This document shows, in pieces, positions 41,935-50,580 of a stretch of 64,000 bases of DNA; within the stretch, counting starts at the first letter, position 1; each line of letters opens with the position of its first letter. The DNA is taken from assembly GCF_002304005.1 (NCBI RefSeq), contig NZ_MRCQ01000008.1:214275-278274 (forward strand), read 5' to 3'. The DNA comes from Flavobacterium sp. ACN6. GTDB taxonomy: Bacteria; Bacteroidota; Bacteroidia; Flavobacteriales; Flavobacteriaceae. The notes beneath the pieces were generated by a model. The model was given only the letters and a program-made list of their open reading frames with translations, searched no databases and was not told where the DNA came from. Both the position numbers and the translations under genes were made by a program.

Positions 41935-42282
41935 TTATTCCTTATCTAAATCTTTTGCAGTTTTAAAACCTGTTAAAAGTCCGATACCGGCCATTATGAA
42001 AATAATTGAAGGGTAAACCGCTCCATCATTTAAAGAAGTGTAAGTTGTAATTAACAAGGCAATAAAAATACCTACGCCGCTTCCTATTAATAAGAAAGCC
42101 AGATTTACAACAAAGATTTTCCAGGCTGGAACACCATTTCCTTTTCCCTGCATAAAGATACTGGCATCTACACCTTTTTCTATAAGTGCCAAACGCTCTC
42201 TATTTCTCGTTGAATAAATTAAATAAACGATCCCGAAGATCATTAGAAAAAAACTGATTGGGATTAAAATTTTCTCATCCAT
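41935..42282 (-). CDS. DUF6249-like membrane protein
   Basis: A 115-residue inner-membrane protein with three hydrophobic helices: ILIPISFFLMIFGIVYLIY, WKIFVVNLAFLLIGSGVGIFIALL and AVYPSIIFIMAGIGLLTGF. The segment RNRERLALIEKGVDASIF following helix 1 is the hallmark of DUF6249 proteins, in which an ERMALIEKG-like helix precedes the second membrane segment. Function is unknown. Divergent promoters with the sigma factor gene are likely, since in Bacteroidota this family often sits beside an ECF-type sigma factor gene, as here. Confidence 0.8.
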   Translation of the reverse strand: MDEKILIPISFFLMIFGIVYLIYSTRNRERLALIEKGVDASIFMQGKGNGVPAWKIFVVNLAFLLIGSGVGIFIALLITTYTSLNDGAVYPSIIFIMAGIGLLTGFKTAKDLDKE

Positions 42283-42669
42283 AATATTTTGTTTTTAATT
42301 GATTGATACTTCATAAGACGAGGCTTTTTTTATTTAGGTTACAAGAATTTCGAAAAATTCTAAAAAAAGAAATTCCGAATTTCAAAAGTCACTGATTATC
42401 AGTTAATTTTGAGTTTTATAATTCCTTTTAATAATAGAAATCTTTATCGAATTTTAAAACAACAAAGTTATTGCCGGCATTTTTGTCGTCGAAATAACAA
42501 TATTATGATTAAGCTTTGTCAAAATTTAAAACTTTGACAAAGCTCTATAAGATTGGAATTTGGAATTTGGAATTTCATCATTGGAATTTCATCATTGGAA
42601 TTTTAAAAATTTTAAAATTATTTTAAAATTTCTGTAACCTAAACAAACAAACTGTCGTCCTATATAAAT
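42283..42669. other. Intergenic region with short direct repeats
   Basis: No gene. Near 42555-42605 TTGGAATTT units and the 14-bp TTGGAATTTCATCA direct repeat occur in tandem. The region is the divergent promoter region for DUF6249 and the sigma factor. Confidence 0.5.
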
Positions 42670-43257
42670 ATGAGTACAATAAATGATCAACATTATATAG
42701 ACAAAGTGCTGCAGGGCGATACAAATGCCTTTGCTGTACTTGTTGATCGTTATAAGGACATGATCTTTAGTTTGGCGCTCAAAATGGTAAAGAACAGAGA
42801 AGAAGCAGAAGAAGTTGCGCAAGATACCTTTATCAAAATTTATAGTTCACTGAATAAATTTAAAGGCGATTCTAAATTTTCAACCTGGATTTATAAGATT
42901 GCTTATAATACTTGTCTGGACAGATTAAAGAAAAGTAAAAAAGAAGACCTGAATATTTCGATAGATGAATTTTCATCTCATTTAATTAAAACAATGGACA
43001 ATGCTTTAAGTGCTTTGGAAGAAAAAGAACGAAAGCAGACGATTCAAAAATGTTTAAATTTATTACCCAGTGACGAAAATTTCCTTTTGACCTTATTTTA
43101 TTTTGATGATCAGAATTTAGAAGAAATCGGAAAAATTATGAATATATCGGCTAACAATGCGAAAGTAAAATTATTTAGAAGCAGACAAAAATTAGCCGTA
43201 ATTTTGAGACAGCAGTTAGAACCAGAAATAATAGATTGTTATGAAAGAGAGCGATAA
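42670..43257 (+). CDS. ECF-type RNA polymerase sigma factor
   Basis: A 195-residue sigma-70-family factor of ECF size. Region 2 is clear (FAVLVDRYKDMIFSLALKMVKNREEAEEVAQDTFIKIYSSLNKFKGDSKFSTWIYKIAYN) and region 4 follows (EKERKQTIQKCLNLLPSDENFLLTLFYFDDQNLEEIGKIMNISANNAKVKLFRSRQKL). The 3' end overlaps the next gene by 17 bp; that gene encodes a single- or double-pass membrane protein likely to be its anti-sigma factor. The start region begins MSTINDQHYIDKVLQGD, typical for Bacteroidota ECF factors. The inducing signal is unknown. Confidence 0.92.
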   Translation: MSTINDQHYIDKVLQGDTNAFAVLVDRYKDMIFSLALKMVKNREEAEEVAQDTFIKIYSSLNKFKGDSKFSTWIYKIAYNTCLDRLKKSKKEDLNISIDEFSSHLIKTMDNALSALEEKERKQTIQKCLNLLPSDENFLLTLFYFDDQNLEEIGKIMNISANNAKVKLFRSRQKLAVILRQQLEPEIIDCYERER

Positions 43258-43645
43258 AAATATAGAACAACTTATTGATAAAATGATGGCTGAAGACAAA
43301 CTACAGTCTCCATCGATAGATTTTACTTCTAAAATAATGGCTGAAGTTCATGTAATAGAAGAGAAAAAACTCAAAGCTTATAAACCTTTAATTTCGAAAC
43401 CAATCTGGATTTCAATTGGAATCGCTTTGGCTTTATTGGTGATTTATGTTTCGCTTTTTTCAGTTTCTGAAAGCAATATTGAAATCGAACAAGTTGGAAA
43501 ATTATATTCTGATAGAATGTCAACAGCGTTTTCAGGAATTCATTTTTCTAAAAATATCTTGTATGCGATTTTGATTCTGCCAGTTATGATTTTGGTTCAG
43601 GTTGGAATTTTGAAGAATTATTTTGATAAAAAGTACCAAATATAA
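43241..43645 (+). CDS. Membrane protein, probable anti-sigma factor
   Basis: A 134-residue protein with an N-terminal cytoplasmic helix (EQLIDKMMAEDKLQSPSIDFTSKIMAEV), a transmembrane helix (PIWISIGIALALLVIYVSLF, about 58-77), a short outer loop and a second helix near the end (ILYAILILPVMILVQVGIL). It overlaps the sigma factor gene by 17 bp, implying tight coupling. Position and topology are those of an anti-sigma factor that holds the sigma factor at the membrane, but no zinc-binding or other anti-sigma motif is present, so this remains inference. Confidence 0.65.
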   Translation: MKESDKNIEQLIDKMMAEDKLQSPSIDFTSKIMAEVHVIEEKKLKAYKPLISKPIWISIGIALALLVIYVSLFSVSESNIEIEQVGKLYSDRMSTAFSGIHFSKNILYAILILPVMILVQVGILKNYFDKKYQI

Positions 43646-43653
43646 ATTTAAAA

Positions 43654-44520
43654 ATGAAAAATAAAACGGCTTTATATTCGCTCTTAGTGTTATTGTTGTT
43701 TGTTACTAATTATGCATCAGCAATTCCACCAAATTTTACTACTAAAGAAATAAAGTTTGTTAGTGAAGGAATTTCACTAGCCGGAACTGTTTTTACACCT
43801 AAAAAAGTACAGGCAGCAGTTGTCATAGTTCATGGATCTGGACAAGAAAAAAGAATGACAAACTTTGCTGCAATACTCGCCAGCAATGGAATTGCAGTTT
43901 TAACGTATGATAAACGCGGCGTTGGAGAATCAGCTGGTGTATATGCCGGACCTGAAGTTGGAACTAACAATGTTGATTTTTCAAATCTAAATCTTTTGTC
44001 TTTAGATGCGAGTGCTGCCGTAAATACTTTATTTAAATACTTATCAAATAACCAAATTCCGATAGGTTTGATAGGCGGCAGTCAAGCTGGGTGGATAATT
44101 CCTTTGACGGCAGAGAAAAATAAGAAAGTCAAATTTATGACAATCTTTAGCGGCGCTCTTATAACGGTTAAAGAACAATTGAGATTCCAATTTTATACCA
44201 ATGGAGATCAAAAATTTTGGGAAACGCACTCTGAAGAAGAAGCAAGAAAACATGTATTTAATGATCCAGACAAATATGAATTCATCGATACAAATCCCAA
44301 TGATATTCTTTCTAAATTATCAATTCCAGGTATCTGGATTTTTGGAGGCAAAGACATTCAAGTGCCCGTTAAGCTATCAATCGAATATCTTGATCTCTTA
44401 AAATCTAAAGGAAAAAATTATGAATATAAATTGTTTCCAGACTTGGGGCACAACACAGCATTTTCAGACTCTGAAGAGCCCATGAAAGATGCGATCAATT
44501 GGATTAAAAGCATAAAATAA
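43654..44520 (+). CDS. Exported alpha/beta hydrolase
   Basis: A 288-residue alpha/beta hydrolase with a signal peptide (LLVLLLFVTNYASAIPP). The nucleophile elbow is GGSQAGW (serine in G-x-S-x-G), the oxyanion region is VIVHGSGQEKR, and the acid and histidine are likely in IWIFGGKDIQVP and LFPDLGHNTAF. The early YDKRGVGES strand is typical of dienelactone-hydrolase/BAAT-like esterases. It lies 8 bp after the putative anti-sigma gene, so it may be part of the same operon. The substrate is unknown. Confidence 0.85.
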   Translation: MKNKTALYSLLVLLLFVTNYASAIPPNFTTKEIKFVSEGISLAGTVFTPKKVQAAVVIVHGSGQEKRMTNFAAILASNGIAVLTYDKRGVGESAGVYAGPEVGTNNVDFSNLNLLSLDASAAVNTLFKYLSNNQIPIGLIGGSQAGWIIPLTAEKNKKVKFMTIFSGALITVKEQLRFQFYTNGDQKFWETHSEEEARKHVFNDPDKYEFIDTNPNDILSKLSIPGIWIFGGKDIQVPVKLSIEYLDLLKSKGKNYEYKLFPDLGHNTAFSDSEEPMKDAINWIKSIK

Positions 44521-44753
44521 TTTAAGAATTATATGCAACAAATTCTTCCAGTTTTTAATTGAAAAAGAAAAACTACTTCTTTTAAAAAACTCAGATAAAA
44601 ATTTAAACATATTTCCAAAATAAAACTTGCAATTTAAAACCAGAAAACATATTTTAAGCACTCCGCAAAACAAAATATAATTCATTCATTTACAATAGAA
44701 TTAGACCCGAAATCGATATTGTTTTTTTAAGAAAATTTTGAGAACCTAAACCG

Positions 44754-44784
44754 TTGCAAGATTGTAACTTATAGAGTATCTTTG
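44754..44784 (+). promoter_or_regulatory. Promoter of the PfkB kinase gene
   Basis: TTG (44754-44756) and TATCTTTG (44777-44784) are 20 bp apart, a close fit to the Bacteroidota consensus. The start codon is 24 bp further. The rest of 44521-44753 shows no gene. Confidence 0.65.
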
Positions 44785-44807
44785 CACCCTAATTCGAAAT
44801 TCATAAA

Positions 44808-45731
44808 ATGAATAAATTATTGATTGTTGGAACAGTTGCTTTCGACGCGATCGAAACTCCTTTCGGAAAAACAGATAAAATATTAGGTGGTGCTGCAACG
44901 TATATTGGTTTATCAGCTTCATTTTTTAACTTGCAATCGGCCATAGTTTCTGTAGTTGGCGACGATTTTCCTCAAGAACATTTAGATTTATTAACTTCAA
45001 AAAATATTGATATCTCTGGTATCGAAATTATAAAAGGCGGTAAAACGTTTTTTTGGAGCGGTTTGTACCACAACGATTTAAACTCTAGAGATACATTGGT
45101 TACTGAGCTAAACGTTTTAGCTGATTTTCAGCCAAAAGTTCCTCAAAACTATAAAGATGCTGATGTTGTAATGTTAGGAAATTTACATCCTTTAGTACAA
45201 AGCAGTGTTTTAGATCAAATGGAGAAAAAACCAAAATTAGTTGTTTTAGACACAATGAACTTTTGGATGGACTGCGCTCTTCCAGAATTATTAGACGTTA
45301 TTAAACGTGTAGATGTTATCACAATCAATGACGAAGAAGCAAGACAACTTTCTGGTGAATATTCATTAGTAAAAGCTGCCGCTAAAATCCAAGATATGGG
45401 ACCAAAATATGTGGTGATCAAAAAAGGAGAACACGGCGCACTTTTATTCCACAACAGAGAAGTATTCTTTGCACCTGCTTTACCATTAGAAGATGTTTTT
45501 GATCCAACTGGAGCTGGAGACACTTTCGCTGGTGGTTTCTCAGGATTTATTGCACAAAGCGAAAACATTTCATTTGGCAATATGAAAAATGCAATTATTT
45601 ATGGTTCAAATTTAGCTTCGTTCTGCGTAGAAAAATTTGGAACCGAAAGGATGGAAACATTAAGCAAAGCCGAGGTGGCGATTCGATTACAGCAATTTAA
45701 GTCGTTAACTCAGTTTGACATAGAAATATAA
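44808..45731 (+). CDS. PfkB-family carbohydrate kinase
   Basis: A 307-residue ribokinase-like sugar or nucleoside kinase. The N-terminal LGGAATYIGLSASFF is the glycine motif, DTMNFWMDCAL and TINDEEARQLSGEYSLVKAA are characteristic, and the catalytic signature is VFDPTGAGDTFAGGFSGFIA with the active-site Asp in GAGDTF. This subgroup, with DTMNFW, is widespread in Bacteroidota and its substrate is not established. It precedes the purF gene by 82 bp on the same strand but a terminator lies between. Confidence 0.9.
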   Translation: MNKLLIVGTVAFDAIETPFGKTDKILGGAATYIGLSASFFNLQSAIVSVVGDDFPQEHLDLLTSKNIDISGIEIIKGGKTFFWSGLYHNDLNSRDTLVTELNVLADFQPKVPQNYKDADVVMLGNLHPLVQSSVLDQMEKKPKLVVLDTMNFWMDCALPELLDVIKRVDVITINDEEARQLSGEYSLVKAAAKIQDMGPKYVVIKKGEHGALLFHNREVFFAPALPLEDVFDPTGAGDTFAGGFSGFIAQSENISFGNMKNAIIYGSNLASFCVEKFGTERMETLSKAEVAIRLQQFKSLTQFDIEI

Positions 45732-45736
45732 TGCGC

Positions 45737-45767
45737 AAAAGCCTCGATAAAACGGGGCTTTTTTTAT
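45737..45767 (+). terminator. Terminator of the PfkB kinase gene
   Basis: AAAAGCCTCG pairs with CGGGGCTTTT (one G-T pair) around ATAAAA, followed by T residues. Confidence 0.75.
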
Positions 45768-45812
45768 TACGTTAATACACACAACTTACAACAACACAAA
45801 TACAAAAAAACA

Positions 45813-47711
45813 ATGAGCGACGCTTTAAAACACGAATGTGGTATAGCCTTAGTTAGACTACTGAAACCGCTTGAATATTATAAAGAAAAATACGGAACTG
45901 CTTTCTACGGAATCCAGAAAATGTATTTAATGATGGAAAAACAGCACAACCGTGGACAAGACGGTGCTGGTTTTGCAAGCATTAAATTGGATGTTGAACC
46001 TGGACAACGCTATATCAGCAGAGTTCGTTCGAATCATGCACAGCCAATCCAAGATGTTTTTAAACAAATCAATGAGCGAATCAGTGAAGAGTTAAAAGCA
46101 CAACCGGAAATTGGTGATGATATCCACAAAATAAAATCACAGATTCCTTACGTTGGCGAACTGTTTTTAGGACACGTTCGTTACGGAACTTTTGGGAAAA
46201 ACAGCATCGAAAGCGTTCACCCATTTTTACGTCAAAGTAACTGGATGCACCGTAACTTGATTTTGGCAGGAAACTTTAACATGACTAATGTTAAAGAACT
46301 TTTCGAAAACTTAGTTGAATTGGGACAGCATCCAAAAGAAATGGCGGATACTGTTACGGTAATGGAAAAAATTGGTCACTTCTTAGATAAAGAAGTAATG
46401 CAATTGTACCAAGACTGTAAAACAGAAGGTTATTCTAAGAGAGAAGCTTCTCCAGTAATTGCAGAGCGTTTGGATATTGCAAAAATATTAGGCCGTTCAG
46501 CTAAAAATCTTGACGGTGGTTACGCCATGGCAGGATTATTAGGTCATGGTGATGCATTTGTTTTTAGAGATCCAGCCGGAATTCGTCCTGCTTACTTTTA
46601 CCAAGATGATGAAGTAGTAGTTGTAGCTTCTGAAAGACCTGTTATTCAAACAGTATTTAATGTACCTTTTGAAAGTGTTCAGGAAATTGACCCAGGTCAT
46701 GCCTTAATTATCAAGAAAAGCGGCAAGGTTTCGATGCAGCAAATCTTGGAACCAACAGTTAAAAAAGCTTGTTCGTTTGAAAGAATTTATTTCTCAAGAG
46801 GAAGTGACGCTGAAATCTATCAGGAACGTAAAAACTTAGGTAAATTAATTTTACCTGCAGTTCTTAAAGCAATTGACAGTGATACAGACAATACTGTTTT
46901 CTCCTATATTCCAAATACAGCAGAGACTTCATTTTATGGTTTAGTTGAAGCTGCTCAGGATTTCTTAAATCAGAGAAAAAACAATTATATTTTAGAAAAT
47001 AGAAATACACTTACTGCAGAAACACTTCAGGAACTTTTAGCTGTAAAAATACGTACAGAAAAAGTAGCTATTAAAGATGCTAAACTTAGAACATTTATTA
47101 CTGAAGACAGCAGCCGTGATGATTTAGTTGCACACGTTTACGACGTTACTTACGGCGTGATTAAACCGGAAGACAACTTAGTTATCATTGACGACAGTAT
47201 TGTTCGTGGTACGACTCTTAAAATGAGTATCATCAAGATGATGGATCGTTTGAATCCAAAACGTATTGTTATCGTTTCATCTGCTCCGCAAATTCGTTAC
47301 CCAGATTGTTACGGAATCGATATGGCTAAACTTGAAGGTCTTGTTGCTTTTAGAGCCGCATTGACTTTATTAAAAGAAAGAAACTTATATCATATCGTTG
47401 ATGAAGTTTATGCGAAATGTAAAGCTCAAGAAAATTTTGACGATAAAGATGTTGTAAATTATGTAACGGCAATTTACGATCAATTTACTCCAGAAGAGAT
47501 TTCAGATAAAATTGCAGAAATGTTAAGCTCTCCGGAAATTAATGCCGAAGTAAAAATCATTTTCCAAAAAGTAGAAGATTTACATATTGCCTGCCCTAAA
47601 AATTTAGGTGACTGGTATTTTACAGGAGACTATCCTACCCCAGGAGGTAACCGAGTTGTAAATCGTGCATTCATGAATTTTTATGAAGGAAAAGACGCTC
47701 GAGCTTATTAA
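45813..47711 (+). CDS. purF: Amidophosphoribosyltransferase, long Bacteroidota type
   Basis: A 632-residue class-II glutamine amidotransferase/PRTase that makes phosphoribosylamine, the first step of purine synthesis. The nucleophilic cysteine is Cys9 in HECGIALV, followed by KQHNRGQDGAG and HVRYGTFGKNSI of the glutaminase domain. The PRTase loop VIIDDSIVRGTTLKMSIIKMMD lies near 455-475. It is about 130 residues longer than classical PurF, with insertions and a C-terminal extension (HIACPKNLGDWYFTGDYPTPGGNRVVNRAF) found in Bacteroidota. The symbol is by homology; such genomes commonly also carry a shorter PurF, so division of labour is open. The sRNA array follows. Confidence 0.88.
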   Translation: MSDALKHECGIALVRLLKPLEYYKEKYGTAFYGIQKMYLMMEKQHNRGQDGAGFASIKLDVEPGQRYISRVRSNHAQPIQDVFKQINERISEELKAQPEIGDDIHKIKSQIPYVGELFLGHVRYGTFGKNSIESVHPFLRQSNWMHRNLILAGNFNMTNVKELFENLVELGQHPKEMADTVTVMEKIGHFLDKEVMQLYQDCKTEGYSKREASPVIAERLDIAKILGRSAKNLDGGYAMAGLLGHGDAFVFRDPAGIRPAYFYQDDEVVVVASERPVIQTVFNVPFESVQEIDPGHALIIKKSGKVSMQQILEPTVKKACSFERIYFSRGSDAEIYQERKNLGKLILPAVLKAIDSDTDNTVFSYIPNTAETSFYGLVEAAQDFLNQRKNNYILENRNTLTAETLQELLAVKIRTEKVAIKDAKLRTFITEDSSRDDLVAHVYDVTYGVIKPEDNLVIIDDSIVRGTTLKMSIIKMMDRLNPKRIVIVSSAPQIRYPDCYGIDMAKLEGLVAFRAALTLLKERNLYHIVDEVYAKCKAQENFDDKDVVNYVTAIYDQFTPEEISDKIAEMLSSPEINAEVKIIFQKVEDLHIACPKNLGDWYFTGDYPTPGGNRVVNRAFMNFYEGKDARAY

Positions 47712-47775
47712 AAAAGTATTAACAAAAGGTTAAATAGTGCATTTCATCGGTTTTTTTTGCCGTTCATCCTGTTTG

Positions 47776-47807
47776 TTTGGTGAAATTGAAAAGCTACAAT
47801 ACTTTTG
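47776..47807 (+). promoter_or_regulatory. Promoter of the first sRNA unit
   Basis: TTTG (47776-47779) and TACTTTTG (47800-47807) are 20 bp apart, a near-perfect Bacteroidota promoter. The conserved RNA begins 4 bp later, so the expected start site is the A of ACCATAA. Confidence 0.7.
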
Positions 47808-47811
47808 AGAA

Positions 47812-47882
47812 ACCATAACATTAGTAGGTTAAGTTTATGGTAGATTTGGGGCAAAAAGGGTGGAAGAAATTCCACCTTTTTT
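47812..47882 (+). ncRNA. Putative small RNA, tandem copy 1
   Basis: A ~70-nt element with a 5' stem (ACCATAA with TTATGGT) enclosing CATTAGTAGGTTAAG, a conserved single strand (AGATTTGGGGCAAAAA), and a terminator stem GGTGGAA/TTCCACC followed by Ts. It is repeated downstream at 47997, 48181 and 48364, with periods of 185, 184 and 183 bp. Each copy is preceded 4 bp upstream by a -7-like element. This copy has the best promoter. No coding frame explains the conservation. Confidence 0.75.
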
Positions 47883-47996
47883 ATTGGAATAAACTCAAAT
47901 ATTTCTAAAACAACAATTTATATTCTCTTCATCGGATTTCTCTACCTTTCATCTAAAAAGTTTTTTTTACAAAAATACCTGCCATACATTTATCAA

Positions 47997-48067
47997 ACCA
48001 GAACATTAGTAGGTTAAGTTTATGGTAGATTTGGGGCAAAAAAGGTGGAAGAGATTCCACCTTTTTT
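47997..48067 (+). ncRNA. Putative small RNA, tandem copy 2
   Basis: Same structure as copy 1. The -7-like element is TACATTTA (47985-47992). The 5' stem carries one change (ACCAGAA); the core and the GGTGGAA/TTCCACC terminator are retained. Confidence 0.72.
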
Positions 48068-48180
48068 ATTGCAATAAACTCACGAATTTCTAAAACAGCC
48101 GTTTTATTCCATTTATCGGATATACTTACCTTTTATCTGAAAAGTTTCTTTTACAAAAATACCTGTCATACATTTACTAT

Positions 48181-48250
48181 ACCATAACATTAGTAGGTAA
48201 GTTTATGGTAGATTTGGGGCAAAAAAGGCGGAAGAGATTCCGCCTTTTTT
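48181..48250 (+). ncRNA. Putative small RNA, tandem copy 3
   Basis: Same structure, one T shorter in the loop (AGTAGGTAAG). The terminator stem reads GGCGGAA/TTCCGCC, a compensatory T-A to C-G change relative to copies 1 and 2. The -7-like element is TACATTTA (48169-48176). Confidence 0.72.
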
Positions 48251-48363
48251 ATTGCAATAAACTTAACAATTTATAAAACAGCTAATTATAGCCATTTATC
48301 GGATTTACTTACCTTTTATCTGAAAAGTTTTTTTCGCAAAAATACCTGTCTTACTTTTACTAA

Positions 48364-48434
48364 ACCATAACATTAGTAGGTTAAGTTTATGGTAGATTTG
48401 GGGCAAAAAAGGCGGAAGAGATTCCGCCTTTTTT
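48364..48434 (+). ncRNA. Putative small RNA, tandem copy 4
   Basis: Same structure with the GGCGGAA/TTCCGCC terminator as copy 3. The -7-like element is TACTTTTA (48352-48359). The array ends here, 130 bp before the end of the convergent sod gene. Confidence 0.72.
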
Positions 48435-48488
48435 ATTTTAGCTATAGAAGAAAGAAAAATAGAGCAAAGAATATAGATTATAGAATAA

Positions 48489-48532
48489 AGACAAAAAAAA
48501 TAGATGAACAATCTTTCGATCGTTCATCTATT
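48489..48532 (-). terminator. Terminator hairpin of sod
   Basis: AATAGATGAAC near 48497 pairs with GTTCATCTATT near 48520; outer sequences (AGAATATAG...CTATATTCT) extend the stem imperfectly. It lies ~30 bp beyond the sod stop. Confidence 0.65.
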
Positions 48533-48563
48533 CTCTATATTCTTTATTCTATTCTCTCTTAGA

Positions 48564-49175
48564 CTATTTGTCTAAAGCAAATCTTCTTGCTACTTCTGTC
48601 CAGTTAATTACACTGAAGAAAGCTTCAATATAATCTGGTCTTCTGTTTTGGTAGTTTAAGTAGTAAGCATGTTCCCAAACATCCATTCCTAAGATTGGAG
48701 TTCCGCCATTACCAGCAACATCTGGCATTAATGGATTATCTTGGTTTGGAGTACCTACAACTTCTAATTTTCCTCCTTTTTGAACAGTTAACCAAGCCCA
48801 TCCAGAACCGAATTGTGTAGCACCAGCTTTAGCAAATTTTGCTTTAAATTCATCAAAAGATCCGAAAGAAGACTCAATCGCTGCTAATAAATCACCTGTT
48901 GGTAATCCGCCTCCGTTTGGAGCCATTACTGTCCAGAATAAATTGTGGTTGTAGAAACCACCGCCATTATTACGAACTGCTGCGTTTGATTTATCTAAGT
49001 TGATTAAGATATTTTCGATAGTTTTCCCCTCTAAATCTGTTCCAGCGATAGCTGCGTTAAGATTTGTAGTATATGCATTGTGATGTTTAGAATGGTGGAT
49101 TTCCATTGTACGAGCATCAATATGTGGTTCTAATGCATCATATGCATATGGTAATTGTGGTAATTCAAAAGCCAT
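48564..49175 (-). CDS. sodB: Superoxide dismutase (Fe/Mn type)
   Basis: A 203-residue cytoplasmic enzyme that converts superoxide to hydrogen peroxide and oxygen. Metal ligands lie in [14 protein letters not shown] (first His), [15 protein letters not shown] (second His) and [23 protein letters not shown] (Asp and His). The start [19 protein letters not shown] is standard. The sequence alone does not fix iron against manganese; GSGWAWL is present in both, so sodB is a family-level label (sodA is the alternative). The neighbouring genes are not functionally linked. Confidence 0.94.
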   Translation of the reverse strand: MAFELPQLPYAYDALEPHIDARTMEIHHSKHHNAYTTNLNAAIAGTDLEGKTIENILINLDKSNAAVRNNGGGFYNHNLFWTVMAPNGGGLPTGDLLAAIESSFGSFDEFKAKFAKAGATQFGSGWAWLTVQKGGKLEVVGTPNQDNPLMPDVAGNGGTPILGMDVWEHAYYLNYQNRRPDYIEAFFSVINWTEVARRFALDK

Positions 49176-49314
49176 GATATTAGGATTTTTATGGTTTATA
49201 ATAATTTATTCCAAATTTAGACATTTAACTTTGGAATTGAAAATACTATTTCGTTATAATTCAATTTAAATAGTTGATAAATCCATTTTTTAAAGATTAA
49301 ATACCTGTAAATCT

Positions 49315-49989
49315 TTATTTTCCGTTAAAAGTGGTCATAGTATTTTCTAATCCGGCTGTTCCAAAAGTTCTGATAATTTCTGCAGAAGTTTCTAAACGCT
49401 CGGGTAATTTTGCATCTTCATCCGCATTCCATTCTCCTAAAACGTAATCTATCTGCTGTCCTTTTTTAAATTCATCACTGATTCCGAATCTAAAACGGGT
49501 ATATTGCTGTGTGTTTAAAACTAAATTTATGTTTTTAAGTCCGTTGTGACCGCCGTCGCTTCCTTTTGGCTTGATTCTGATGGTACCGAATGACAGATTT
49601 AAATCGTCTGTAATGACCAAAATATTCTCTAATGGAATGTTTTCTTTATCCATCCAATATTTTACGGCTTTACCGCTTAAATTCATATAAGTGTTTGGTT
49701 TAAGAAGCAAAAATGTTCTTCCTTTAAACTTATATTCCGCCAAAGATCCAAGTTTTACGGTTTCGAATGAAAGCCCTTCTTTTCTGGCTAAAAAATCCAG
49801 GACTTTAAATCCGATATTATGTCTTGTGTTTACGTATTCGGCTCCGATGTTTCCTAATCCTACGATTAAATATTTTTTACTCACGCTTTTTATATTGTTT
49901 TTTGGGTGTTCGTGAACCTCCAGTTTCATATTGTCTATGTTCTCTTCTTTTGGTGTTGATGAAAACAGTTTTGTTATCCATTTTATCAT
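49315..49989 (-). CDS. pth: Peptidyl-tRNA hydrolase
   Basis: A 224-residue enzyme that frees tRNA from prematurely released peptidyl-tRNA. The canonical domain starts about residue 39 (KKYLIVGLGNIGAEYVNTRHNIGFKVLDFLA, with the catalytic His in TRHNIGF), then FLLLKPNTYMNLSGKAV, ITDDLNLSFGTIRIKPKGSDGGHNGLK and RFRFGISD. The extra ~38 N-terminal residues (MIKWITKLFSSTPKEEN...) occur in flavobacterial homologues, so I keep this start. It is followed by sod and preceded by a repeat-rich spacer and rplY. Confidence 0.95.
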   Translation of the reverse strand: MIKWITKLFSSTPKEENIDNMKLEVHEHPKNNIKSVSKKYLIVGLGNIGAEYVNTRHNIGFKVLDFLARKEGLSFETVKLGSLAEYKFKGRTFLLLKPNTYMNLSGKAVKYWMDKENIPLENILVITDDLNLSFGTIRIKPKGSDGGHNGLKNINLVLNTQQYTRFRFGISDEFKKGQQIDYVLGEWNADEDAKLPERLETSAEIIRTFGTAGLENTMTTFNGK

Positions 49990-50580
49990 GATGCAAAAAT
50001 AAACTTAATTAGGGAATGTGCCAATTGGTTGATTAGATAATTATTTTTAACCGCAAAGGTCACAAAGGTTTTTCGCTAAGTTCGTTAAGAAAATGCTCCA
50101 CGTAAATTTTAAAATCTGAGCCAGTGTTGGTTATCAATTTTGTCAGACTGAGCGAAGTCGAAGTTCCGCAAAGTACTGCACTTTAGATTGTCGAGTTTTG
50201 CGAGGGGCTTCGACTTCGCTCAGCCTGACATAAAAAAACAAACTTAGCGCCTTAGAACCTCAGCATCTCAGTATCTTAGAAACTTATGAAAACAAAACTT
50301 CTAGCTAGCCCTGACAGAGGCGGTATCCTTTTTCCTGCTTCTTTAGCAGGGAAAAGATATAGCGGATGGCAGGAATGTCGCGTCTTTTGAAAACGAAGAC
50401 TTTCTGCTTCTAAAAAATAATTTGATAATTAAGAGGATATGGCAATTAGATAATTGCTCGTAAAGAGCTTCGACTTCGCTCAGCCTGACAGAAGAAAACT
50501 TAGAACCTCAGCATCTTAGAACCTCAAAAAAAAAGCCCCAATCGAAAGATTGAGGCTTTTTGTATTGAATTTGAAAAAAA
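49990..50580. other. Repeat-rich intergenic region between pth and rplY
   Basis: No gene. It contains the 24-bp GCTCAGCCTGACA-type repeat at 50207-50230 and 50467-50490, an inverted variant at 50141-50163, and a CCTGACAGAGGCGGTATCC...TATAGCGGATGGCAGGAA segment at about 50308-50372 that is another familiar flavobacterial intergenic repeat. Confidence 0.65.
50530..50560 (-). terminator. Terminator of rplY
   Basis: AAAAGCCCCAATC and GATTGAGGCTTTT form a strong stem around GAAA with A/T runs outside, 20 bp beyond the rplY stop on the minus strand. Confidence 0.85.

Noticed and set aside
47712..48434. CRISPR array as an explanation of the four regular repeats
   Set aside because: Units are ~184 bp, the whole unit including spacers is related, and each contains a promoter-like element and terminator. 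No cas genes are present.
48305..48511. 68-codon minus-strand frame across the last sRNA unit
   Set aside because: It runs through the repeat and terminator, and the repeat copies do not preserve this frame.
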